A stretch of 5,256 nt of DNA from the NCBI GenBank assembly GCA_028683995.1, contig JAQUGU010000035.1, positions 1 through 5,256 on the forward strand, in the 5' to 3' direction. This DNA comes from Syntrophomonadaceae bacterium (lineage in GTDB: Bacteria > Bacillota > Syntrophomonadia > Syntrophomonadales > Syntrophomonadaceae). The notes under the pieces are model-generated. The model was not told where the DNA came from, searched no databases, and saw only the letters and a list, made by a program, of their open reading frames with translations. Shown here in pieces: positions 1 through 4,781 of the stretch (the stretch's first letter is position 1; every line of letters starts with the position of its first letter). A program made the position numbers and the translations under genes.

Positions 1-49
1 TAATATTATCATATAGTCAGAATAAAGGAAAACTTGCAGTATAACGTGA

Positions 50-95
50 AAAATACCTCTTGTTGATTGCTCCTGGTAACAACAAGAGGTATTTT
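50..95 (-). terminator. Intrinsic terminator downstream of spo0A
   Basis: Positions 50-65 and 80-95 are perfect 16-base reverse complements enclosing a 14-base loop. In the minus-strand transcript the stem begins about ten bases after the spo0A stop codon. Its descending arm ends in a run of U (TATTTTTC), as in a factor-independent terminator. The stem also reads through on the plus strand, with a shorter T run, so it may also stop transcription arriving from the left. Together with the lack of any minus-strand gene in positions 1-49, it marks spo0A as the last gene of its transcript. Confidence 0.9.
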
Positions 96-105
96 ACCAT
101 TATAA

Positions 106-909
106 TTAGCTAACTTTGTTTTCCAGGCGCAAACGGTCGGCGATAATGGCTATAAATTCAGAATTAGTAGGCTTACCCTTTTCCCCGCTAATAGTATAGC
201 CAAAGAACTTGTTAATCTTATCTATATCGCCGCGATCCCAGGCCAATTCAATAGCATGTCGTATAGCCCTTTCTACCCTACTGGGAGTAGTATCGTATTT
301 CTGAGCTATAGTAGGATAGAGTTCCTTGGTGACTGCTCCCAGATAATTGATTTCGTCAACCACCAGCATAATAGCATCCCTTAAATATTGATATCCCTTA
401 ACATGTGCCGGTACTCCAATTTCGTGAATGACTTTTGTTACTTCTACTTCAAGATTTTTGGGGGATGCTGGGTGCATACTGACAGTAGATACAGAAGTAA
501 CACCATCTGTTCTCAGTTTAACATCTCTTGCCACCTGTTTAACCCGATCACCTAGCACCTGAAGGTTAAAAGGTTTTAAAATATAGTAGTCAGCTCCTAG
601 TTGAACCGCCTTCTGGGTAATATTCTCCTGACCGAACGCCGTAAGTATGATAATCTTGGGACGTACTCGAAGGTTAAGTTCATTTATCTTTTCTAGAACC
701 CCGATGCCATCCATATAAGGCATAATCAGGTCTAGTATAAGTACTTCAACCTCCTTCTTCTCTAAAACATCCAGTACCTCCATACCATTAGCACACACAC
801 CAACCATTTCAAAATCAGGCTCATTGGAGAAGTAATCCCTTAGAATTCCGCAAAATTCCCGGTTGTCATCTGCAACCAGAACCTTAATCTGATTAGATTC
901 ATTGAACAT
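106..909 (-). CDS. spo0A: Sporulation master response regulator Spo0A
   Basis: Spo0A is the cytoplasmic transcription factor that, once phosphorylated, commits the cell to sporulation by binding 0A boxes (TGNCGAA). The 267-aa product has the same length as the Bacillus subtilis protein. Residues 8-125 form a receiver domain with acidic residues Asp14 and Asp15, phosphoacceptor Asp60 in LILDLIMPYMDG, Thr90 and Lys112 in LKPF. A linker (about 130-153) leads to the Spo0A-specific effector domain, with a helix-turn-helix around 199-227 (IAQKYDTTPSRVERAIRHAI) and the family segment GKPTNSEFIA at 245-254. The ATG is the only plausible start, because an in-frame TAA lies three codons upstream. Its Shine-Dalgarno GAGGGGG (921-927) is 11 bases from the ATG, slightly far. 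It lies downstream of spoIVB, the usual arrangement. No key residue is missing. Confidence 0.98.
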   Translation of the reverse strand: MFNESNQIKVLVADDNREFCGILRDYFSNEPDFEMVGVCANGMEVLDVLEKKEVEVLILDLIMPYMDGIGVLEKINELNLRVRPKIIILTAFGQENITQKAVQLGADYYILKPFNLQVLGDRVKQVARDVKLRTDGVTSVSTVSMHPASPKNLEVEVTKVIHEIGVPAHVKGYQYLRDAIMLVVDEINYLGAVTKELYPTIAQKYDTTPSRVERAIRHAIELAWDRGDIDKINKFFGYTISGEKGKPTNSEFIAIIADRLRLENKVS

Positions 910-947
910 ACAGATTTATTCCCCCTCATCCCTTTATATATCTGATT

Positions 948-983
948 TTATTGATTTACTAACGGTTTTCGACGGTAGATCAA
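948..983 (-). CDS. Possible 11-codon leader ORF upstream of spo0A
   Basis: On the minus strand a strong AAAGGAGG (997-990) is followed at good spacing by a TTG that opens a reading frame encoding MIYRRKPLVNQ and then TAA. It ends 38 bases before the spo0A start. The ribosome site is better than that of spo0A itself, and spoIVB also uses TTG. However, the same bases can be read as a sigma-H -35 region; in that case the transcript would start downstream and this ORF would not be made. Purine-rich AAGGAGG strings also arise by chance. It resembles no peptide I know. Confidence 0.13.
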   Translation of the reverse strand: MIYRRKPLVNQ

Positions 984-997
984 GGATTCCCTCCTTT
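965..997 (-). promoter_or_regulatory. Candidate sigma-H promoter for spo0A
   Basis: AAAGGAGGG (997-989) matches six of the nine positions of the B. subtilis sigma-H -35 pattern RNAGGAWWW; only the three W positions differ. After a 15-base spacer, GTCGAAAAC (973-965) resembles the -10 pattern RNNGAATWW, with A in place of T and C at the last position. The implied start near 958 gives a leader of about 50 bases. In B. subtilis the sporulation promoter of spo0A is sigma-H dependent, so location supports the call. The -10 is imperfect and the -35 could equally be a ribosome-site-like purine run. Confidence 0.27.
966..975 (-). promoter_or_regulatory. Partial 0A box upstream of spo0A
   Basis: The minus strand reads CCGTCGAAAA, which keeps the GTCGAA core of the 0A box (TGNCGAA, extended TTTGTCGAA) but has C where the conserved T should be. 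It overlaps the proposed sigma-H -10 element, so Spo0A~P bound here would be more likely to repress or compete than to activate. It is reported because it lies 57 bases before spo0A and a perfect box occurs about 170 bases further upstream. Alone it would not be convincing. Confidence 0.3.
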
Positions 998-1086
998 TTT
1001 TTTCCACTAAATTAACCTAATATCTCACAGCCACTAACATAATGATACAGATATATACATAACAAATAACCTGACACTTTGTTTAT

Positions 1087-1092
1087 ATTATA
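1087..1092 (-). promoter_or_regulatory. TATAAT -10 element, possible vegetative spo0A promoter
   Basis: The minus strand reads CTTGTATAATATAAAC, containing an exact sigma-A -10 hexamer. No TTGACA-like hexamer sits 16-18 bases upstream; the sequence there is GCCCAT-like. A start near 1080 would give spo0A a leader of about 170 bases. Spo0A needs a low basal expression before sporulation, so a weak vegetative promoter here is reasonable, but AT-rich DNA often contains TATAAT by chance. Confidence 0.3.
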
Positions 1093-1139
1093 CAAGAAAT
1101 ATAAGACTAATGGGCTATTGATTTAATTTTCGATCGGTT

Positions 1140-2465
1140 TCAATTTGTCGAAACCTTTTTCGGCATTGTGTTATAATCGGTCATTTCCGACAGCATACTA
1201 TCCATAAATATACCATAACCCCGTTGGGGATCATTAAGAAATACATGGGTTACCGCTCCAATAATTTTGGAATCCTGAATAATAGGACTTCCGCTCATCC
1301 CCTGAACAATACCGCCGCTTAAGTTTAACAGGCGCGGATCAGTTACCTTGATTATCATGCCTTTGCCATTATTACGTTCCGGATACACCTTCTCAATCAT
1401 TATGTTAAATTTTTCTATATCCTCTCCATTTACCACCGTGTATATTTCAGCTTCCCCTTCCCGAACCTGATGAGCGTACCCTATTTCCATAGTATAAGGC
1501 GAAATGGGATTATTAATTTCAGGCCCAGTCTTACCATAGATACCGTTAAATGTGTTCTTGTTTATATTACCTTCGATCTGTCCATTACCATTAAAAACTC
1601 CGATTTTCTCTCCCGGTTGCCCGGGCTTACCCCGCTTGATAGTCTGAATAGAAGCGCTAACGATTTTCCCCTGCAAGACCTCAATTCCCTGGCGGGTATC
1701 AGCATCAACAATTATATGACCCAGAGCTGCATATTCGTTAGTATTAGGATCCCAGAAAGTAAGAGTCCCCACACCCACTATACCATCCCGCACATACAAT
1801 CCTATTCTATATCTGCCCGTCTCACCGCAGGGAACGGGCTGTACCGGAACATTTATAAATTTATCCCGCCGCTTTATTGAGAGCGATACGGACTCTCCCT
1901 TTTTATCATCAATAATTCGGGCCAGCTCATTTTCACCACTAACCATTTTGCCATCTACGCGGTAAACCAGGTCTCCAATTTCCATGCCTTTATCCCGAGC
2001 CGGGTAAACCTTGTTACCCTCCTTATCTGTCACCGGAGCAAAACCAACCACCATAATACCCCGGGATTGCAGCAAAACCCCAATTGAATGCCCTCCGGGC
2101 ACTACCCTGCGGGTGGGGAGTGATTCTATAGCCATGGACTTAATCGGTATATAACCCAGCAATTTCAATTGCACGTTCACCTTACCAGGACGCAGGGCCA
2201 TTATTTCGTAACGGTTGCCATCCCGGTTAACTACCACCGGTGGGTCCTGGGAGGTGACAAAAACGCTTTCGCTGGGCCTGGTAACCTGCAGGTCAATTTT
2301 ACTGCTTAGTTGTGAAGGTAAATCAAAATCTAATTGGTTGGATTCACCCACTACCATGCGCTGGTATGCAGGCAAACTTAAAAGGATTCGCGATGGGGGG
2401 GTAAAACAAATAGTCAGAAAAGCAAGTGCCAGAATAACTCCTATTACCGGCCTGATTCTACGCAA
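1140..2465 (-). CDS. spoIVB: SpoIVB sporulation signalling serine peptidase (S55, PDZ domain)
   Basis: SpoIVB is made in the forespore, crosses its inner membrane, cleaves itself, and cuts SpoIVFA so that SpoIVFB can process pro-sigma-K in the mother cell. The 441-aa product (B. subtilis 426 aa) begins with a basic residue cluster and one hydrophobic segment (about 6-22). A PDZ domain follows at about 126-209 (core GHSIGVLL), then the S55 peptidase domain at about 215-425. The likely catalytic triad is His250 (ALGHIIVD), Asp376 (VTDPRLL) and Ser391 (GMSGSP). The spacings of these residues match, within one residue, those I recall for B. subtilis His236, Asp363 and Ser378. I chose TTG at 2465 because AGGAG lies seven bases upstream and the hydrophobic segment then falls at the N terminus. 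An in-frame GTG at 2474 overlaps that AGGAG. The open frame continues to an ATG at 2798, but that stretch is repeat DNA and lies upstream of the proposed promoter. Confidence 0.95.
   Translation of the reverse strand: MRRIRPVIGVILALAFLTICFTPPSRILLSLPAYQRMVVGESNQLDFDLPSQLSSKIDLQVTRPSESVFVTSQDPPVVVNRDGNRYEIMALRPGKVNVQLKLLGYIPIKSMAIESLPTRRVVPGGHSIGVLLQSRGIMVVGFAPVTDKEGNKVYPARDKGMEIGDLVYRVDGKMVSGENELARIIDDKKGESVSLSIKRRDKFINVPVQPVPCGETGRYRIGLYVRDGIVGVGTLTFWDPNTNEYAALGHIIVDADTRQGIEVLQGKIVSASIQTIKRGKPGQPGEKIGVFNGNGQIEGNINKNTFNGIYGKTGPEINNPISPYTMEIGYAHQVREGEAEIYTVVNGEDIEKFNIMIEKVYPERNNGKGMIIKVTDPRLLNLSGGIVQGMSGSPIIQDSKIIGAVTHVFLNDPQRGYGIFMDSMLSEMTDYNTMPKKVSTN
1144..1152 (+). promoter_or_regulatory. 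Exact 0A box at the 3' end of spoIVB
   Basis: The plus strand reads TTTGTCGAA, a full match to the extended consensus for Spo0A binding. It overlaps the last codons of spoIVB (encoding VSTN) and lies about 235 bases before the spo0A start, some 55 bases upstream of the TATAAT element. It also sits inside a small inverted repeat, GGTTTC (1137-1142) with GAAACC (1150-1155). The likely role is autoregulation of spo0A by Spo0A~P; the sequence match is seen, the role is inferred. Confidence 0.5.
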
Positions 2466-2473
2466 AAAATTCA

Positions 2474-2478
2474 CTCCT
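2474..2478 (-). promoter_or_regulatory. Ribosome binding site that sets the spoIVB start
   Basis: The minus strand reads GCAGGAGTGAATTTTTTG. AGGAG is followed by seven bases and then TTG at 2465, an ideal spacing. The in-frame GTG at 2474 shares its first base with the AGGAG and so cannot use it. A second GGAGG (2531-2527) lies further upstream but has no ATG, GTG or TTG in the spoIVB frame at usable spacing (only ATA), so it does not supply a competing start. Confidence 0.8.
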
Positions 2479-2544
2479 GCCCGGAAGCAAGGGGATACCC
2501 AAAGGGCACACGCGGTTCTTATGCTTCCTCCAATTGATACCCTA

Positions 2545-2574
2545 TATTTTCCCCATGGTCCGGGCAAAGTATAC
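2545..2574 (-). promoter_or_regulatory. Candidate sigma-F (forespore) promoter of spoIVB
   Basis: On the minus strand GTATA (2574-2570) fits the sigma-F -35 pattern GYWTA. After 15 bases, GGGGAAAATA (2554-2545) fits every position of the B. subtilis -10 pattern GGNRANAHTR. Transcription would start near 2538, giving a leader of about 70 bases to the TTG start. In B. subtilis spoIVB is expressed in the forespore under sigma-G with a sigma-F contribution, so identity and place agree. I see no sigma-G CATNNTA element at proper spacing from the same -35. Confidence 0.62.
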
Positions 2575-2599
2575 AAGTAAGTCGTCGGATGTGAAGCGT

Positions 2600-2657
2600 G
2601 AGGCGTGGGGCATGAGGCGTGGGGTGTGAGGTGTGGAGGTGTGAGGTGTGGAGGCGT
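2600..2657. repeat. G-rich tandem repeat, four 14-15 base units
   Basis: On the plus strand four imperfect copies of GAGGYGTGGRGNNT follow head to tail: 2600-2613, 2614-2627, 2628-2642 and 2643-2657. A decayed unit (GAAGCGT, 2593-2599) precedes them and another (GGTGCAAGG) follows. The first two copies are 14 bases with GAGGCGTGGGG; the last two are 15 bases with GAGGTGTGGAG, implying pairwise duplication. The plus strand is almost free of C, so strand asymmetry is strong. CACGCCTCACGCC-type strings like its complement recur between genes in some clostridial genomes, as I recall. Confidence 0.85.
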
Positions 2658-2706
2658 GGTGCAAGGTAAATGTGTGAGTTTTAAAGTGTAACATGCCAGG
2701 TTGTAG

Positions 2707-2728
2707 GGGCAGACCCATGTGTCTGCCC
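2707..2728. repeat. Small GGGCAGAC inverted repeat
   Basis: GGGCAGAC (2707-2714) and GTCTGCCC (2721-2728) are perfect reverse complements around a six-base loop, embedded in TGTAGGGGCAGACCC. This matches my memory of a widely dispersed intergenic hairpin family in Firmicutes, but I cannot confirm membership from one copy. It lies between the tandem repeat and the large palindrome, seven bases from the latter, suggesting one composite element. Confidence 0.75.
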
Positions 2729-2735
2729 GACGAGA

Positions 2736-2788
2736 AAACAGAGGGACGTTCTTTTTGTTTGACAAACAAAAAGAACGTCCCTCTGTTT
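2736..2788. repeat. 53-base near-perfect palindrome, REP/MITE-like
   Basis: Arms of 26 bases (2736-2761 and 2763-2788) are exact reverse complements about a single central A at 2762; each arm carries CAGAGGGACGTTC followed by a T/G-rich or A-rich inner half. Such exactness implies recent origin or active maintenance. The AACAGAGGGACG outer part resembles short repeats spread through clostridial genomes that may be mobilised by REP-associated Y1 transposases (IS200-like); that link is from memory and not shown here. No transposase gene is in the window. In the recN transcript the fold ends in CUGUUUUC, so it may also serve as the recN terminator. Confidence 0.85.
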
Positions 2789-2875
2789 CGCTATACATTT
2801 TATGAGCCTTTTTCTCGCAAAATCAACATTGCTAAATAATAATCGTTGTCTCCCCACCGGCGGACAGAGTACTAA

Positions 2876-2898
2876 GCCAGACATCAGTGGTATCTGGC
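2876..2898 (-). other. Weak stem-loop just after recN
   Basis: GCCAGA (2876-2881) pairs with TCTGGC (2893-2898). The stem can extend by three more pairs across one mismatch if a wobble is allowed. It begins 14 bases after the recN stop codon on the minus strand. It is not followed by a U run, so it is at best an mRNA 3'-end stem or part of a factor-dependent stop. Confidence 0.35.
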
Positions 2899-2911
2899 GC
2901 AAGCCCCGGAC

Positions 2912-4576
2912 TTATTTTTTTAGCATTTCCCTGGCGTGCTCCAGGGTGAGGGGGGAGTTGTCTCCGGCTAACATGCGGGCAATCTCCTTTACCCTGGTTT
3001 CATCATCTAATTCTTGTACCCGAGTAAAGGTATGTTCGTTTTCCACCTGTTTTTCAATCAAATAATGGGTATGAGCAAAACTGGCCACCTGGGCCGAGTG
3101 GGTAACCAGGATTACTTGATGGCTGGTTGCCAGTTGGCTTATTTTCCGAGCCATGGCAGTAAGGGCGCTCCCGCCTACTCCCACGTCAATTTCATCAAAA
3201 ATAAGGGTGGGTACCTGATAGACCCGGGCCAAAACTGTTTTTAGAGCCAGTACAAAACGGGACAATTCCCCACCCGAGGCTATCCGTGCCAGAGGTCGCG
3301 GAGGTTCTCCGGGATTAGGAGAAAAAAGAAAATCCACCTGATCCATTCCACTACAACTGGGAACCTCTTTCCTTTCCAGGCAGACTTCGAATTTAACCTG
3401 GGGCATATTAAGCTCTACCAGTTCACTGTTAACCCGTTCCTGAAATAACTGCGCTGCCCTGGTGCGTGCCGCACTAAGTTCAGCCGCCCGGGATAAATAA
3501 TCTTGCTGTAATACTTCGATAAGAGCCTGCAGTTCTTCTTTACTTTCCTGCTGACGGTTTAATTTATGCAACTCAACCCGGGCATCCTCCAGATAATCTA
3601 GAATCTCCCGGATACTATCCCCATATTTCATTTTTAACCGTGAAATTAAATATAACCGGTCTTCTACTTCTTCCAGTTGCTGCGGTTCAAAATCCAGGCC
3701 TTGCCGGAACGCATCCAACCTCTGCACCATGTCCTGCAAACTGTAGTAGATTTCCTCCAGTTCCCGGCTTAACCCGGCATAGAATTCTTCCGACTTCAAG
3801 TTATTAACTATATCCAATGAGCCGGCAATAAGATCATGAGCATTGCGTCCGGATTCGCCACTATAAAGGTAGCTTTGTACCAGGTTGGCACCTTCCAGCA
3901 GACTAACCGCATTCTTAATCCGGGTTTTAAGCAGGTTAAGTTCTTCCTCTTCCCCTTCTTGCAAACCGGCGCTTTCTATCTCATGAATCTGAAAGGCGAG
4001 AAACTCCATTCTTTGCAACCTGTCCTTATGGTCGCGCTCAATTGTCCTTAATTCCTCTTGCCGCTCTCTTAGCTGGCTATATATCTTTCCTACTTCCAAC
4101 AGCAACTCCGCTGACCCTTCGGCAAAACTATCTAGATAATCCAGGTATTTATCAGGTTTTAAGATGCTGAGATGTTCATGCTGCAGGTGCATATCCAAAA
4201 GCAGGGTAGCCAGTTCTTTCAAGACTCCGGCAGTAACATTGCGTCCATTAATGCGGGCCGAACTTCTACCACTGGGACTAATTTCCCGGCTAACGATGAG
4301 CCTGTCCTCACCTTCCTCCAACAAACCGTTATCTGTCAGAAAGAGAAGGCCTTCACCACCCGGAGGTAAAAGAAAAACCGCTTCAGCAATTGCTTTGCGG
4401 CTGGTGTCTCTAATCCAATCATTTCGTACTCGTTCACCCATGATTAAACCCAGGGCATCAATAATTATCGATTTGCCTGCCCCAGTTTCACCGCTTAACA
4501 CATTCAAACCGTCACTGAATTCTATGCGCAATTCATCAATAAGCACGAAATTACTTATGTATATTTCCTGTAACAT
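2912..4576 (-). CDS. recN: DNA repair protein RecN (SMC-like ATPase)
   Basis: RecN is a cytoplasmic SMC-family ATPase recruited early to DNA double-strand breaks, where it helps assemble repair centres. The 554-aa product is of family length. Walker A is GETGAGKS (29-36). The family segment DMHLQHEHLSIL (128-139) differs from the common DIHGQHEHQSLL form at two sites. Residues about 160-385 are charged and leucine-rich, as expected for the two coiled-coil arms. The C-terminal head carries the ABC signature ASGGELSR (433-440), Walker B LIFDEIDVG (458-466) and the switch histidine in LVTHSAQVA (490-498). I start at ATG 4576, giving the typical MLQEIYISNFVLID opening, with GAGGGGTGG (4590-4582) just upstream. 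A GTG at 4585 is in frame but sits inside that ribosome site. No SOS-type GAAC-N4-GTTC box is visible upstream. Confidence 0.98.
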   Translation of the reverse strand: MLQEIYISNFVLIDELRIEFSDGLNVLSGETGAGKSIIIDALGLIMGERVRNDWIRDTSRKAIAEAVFLLPPGGEGLLFLTDNGLLEEGEDRLIVSREISPSGRSSARINGRNVTAGVLKELATLLLDMHLQHEHLSILKPDKYLDYLDSFAEGSAELLLEVGKIYSQLRERQEELRTIERDHKDRLQRMEFLAFQIHEIESAGLQEGEEEELNLLKTRIKNAVSLLEGANLVQSYLYSGESGRNAHDLIAGSLDIVNNLKSEEFYAGLSRELEEIYYSLQDMVQRLDAFRQGLDFEPQQLEEVEDRLYLISRLKMKYGDSIREILDYLEDARVELHKLNRQQESKEELQALIEVLQQDYLSRAAELSAARTRAAQLFQERVNSELVELNMPQVKFEVCLERKEVPSCSGMDQVDFLFSPNPGEPPRPLARIASGGELSRFVLALKTVLARVYQVPTLIFDEIDVGVGGSALTAMARKISQLATSHQVILVTHSAQVASFAHTHYLIEKQVENEHTFTRVQELDDETRVKEIARMLAGDNSPLTLEHAREMLKK

Positions 4577-4621
4577 GCCTACCACCCCTCATGAATAGCC
4601 GCCTGTTAAAATTCCTTTAGA

Positions 4622-4637
4622 CGCGGAGCCCGCGGAG
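4622..4637. repeat. CGCGGAG short direct repeat
   Basis: CGCGGAG occurs at 4622-4628 and 4631-4637, a nine-base period, inside otherwise AT-rich DNA. The flanking phrase TTTAGACGCGGAGCC looks like a fragment of a GC-rich dispersed repeat type (ACGCRGAG strings) known from many bacterial intergenic regions. With only two units its identity is uncertain. Confidence 0.4.
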
Positions 4638-4686
4638 TTAGTTGAGGAATTAAAGAATCCTGGATAGAATTATTTTTTCTAATTCT

Positions 4687-4704
4687 AATTCAGTGTTATT
4701 CATA
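4687..4704 (-). promoter_or_regulatory. Weak ARG-box-like site
   Basis: The minus strand reads TATGAATAACACTGAATT. Against the B. subtilis ARG box (CATGAATAAAAATKCAAK) about 13 of 18 positions agree, with an unbroken ATGAATAA core. It lies downstream of argR and about 110 bases before recN, an odd place for argR autoregulation. In AT-rich DNA this match may be chance. Confidence 0.15.
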
Positions 4705-4728
4705 AAAGATCAGCTACCTTAATGGCGA

Positions 4729-4756
4729 CCATAGGGAGTATCTGTGTGCCCTATGG
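4729..4756 (-). terminator. Stem-loop after argR, possible weak terminator
   Basis: CCATAGGG (4729-4736) and CCCTATGG (4749-4756) are perfect reverse complements around a 12-base loop. On the minus strand the stem begins about 25 bases after the argR stop codon. The sequence after the stem (TCGCCATTAAGG) has no U run, so a classical intrinsic terminator is not supported; it may stabilise the argR 3' end or act with a protein factor. Confidence 0.4.
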
Positions 4757-4781
4757 GTATGTAATCAGTGTCTATTCCCGT

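Larger units (their letters stand above)
910..1139. other. spoIVB-spo0A intergenic control region
   Basis: This 230-base, AT-rich gap has no terminator after spoIVB on the minus strand, so some read-through into spo0A is possible. It contains the candidate spo0A promoter elements listed separately: a TATAAT, a sigma-H-like pair and a partial 0A box. On the plus strand a weak 5-bp stem (982-986 with 992-996) runs into nine Ts (995-1003). That resembles a terminator but faces away from every gene in the window. A long spo0A leader would fit a gene with more than one growth-phase-dependent promoter, as in B. subtilis; this is inference. Confidence 0.6.
2466..2911. other. spoIVB-recN intergenic region with repeat island
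   Basis: The 446-base gap splits into three parts. Next to spoIVB (2466-2580) are the ribosome site, a leader of about 70 bases and a sigma-F-like promoter. The middle (2581-2790) is a composite of a G-rich tandem repeat, a small hairpin and a large palindrome, all listed separately. The part next to recN (2791-2911) has a modest hairpin and nothing else I can name. A minus-strand frame stays open from 2798 into spoIVB, but its product is a low-complexity His/Pro/Thr-rich stretch encoded by the repeat, so I do not call it a gene. Confidence 0.8.
4577..4781. other. recN-argR intergenic region
   Basis: This 205-base gap holds the recN ribosome site (4582-4590), a CGCGGAG direct repeat, an AT-rich inverted repeat (AGAATTA 4666-4672 with TAATTCT 4680-4686), a weak ARG-box-like site and a hairpin after argR. 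I cannot assign a clear recN promoter. The AT-rich stretch 4660-4710 is the likeliest place, but it lacks a well-spaced TTGACA/TATAAT pair on the minus strand. Confidence 0.6.

Noticed and set aside
915..930. Sigma-H -10-like GGGGAATAA immediately before spo0A
   Set aside because: No AGGA-type -35 sits upstream at proper spacing, and a start from it would remove the spo0A ribosome site.
982..1003. Plus-strand intrinsic terminator (5-bp stem plus nine Ts)
   Set aside because: The stem is too short, and no plus-strand gene precedes it; the T run is more simply the complement of the purine tract before spo0A.
1137..1159. Plus-strand terminator-like GGTTTC/GAAACC stem followed by five Ts
   Set aside because: The stem is six pairs and AT-leaning, there is no plus-strand gene to terminate, and the bases are explained by spoIVB codons and the 0A box.
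1470..1880. Plus-strand open frame of 136 codons
   Set aside because: It lies opposite spoIVB, within the peptidase and PDZ coding region, and its product shows no recognisable domain; it is an antisense shadow.
2581..2670. CRISPR array
   Set aside because: The units are only 14-15 bases, contiguous with no spacers, and there are no cas genes.
2542..2902. Short minus-strand open frames of about 75 codons across the repeat island
   Set aside because: They translate tandem repeat and palindrome into low-complexity His/Thr/Pro strings, lack convincing ribosome sites and overlap the proposed spoIVB promoter.
4164..4598. Plus-strand open frame of 144 codons
   Set aside because: It is antisense to the conserved N-terminal head of recN; its Ser/Arg/Leu-rich product is what the complementary strand of such codons gives.
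4577..4781. LexA/SOS box before recN
   Set aside because: No GAAC-N4-GTTC or near variant is present in the recN upstream gap, so SOS control is not supported.
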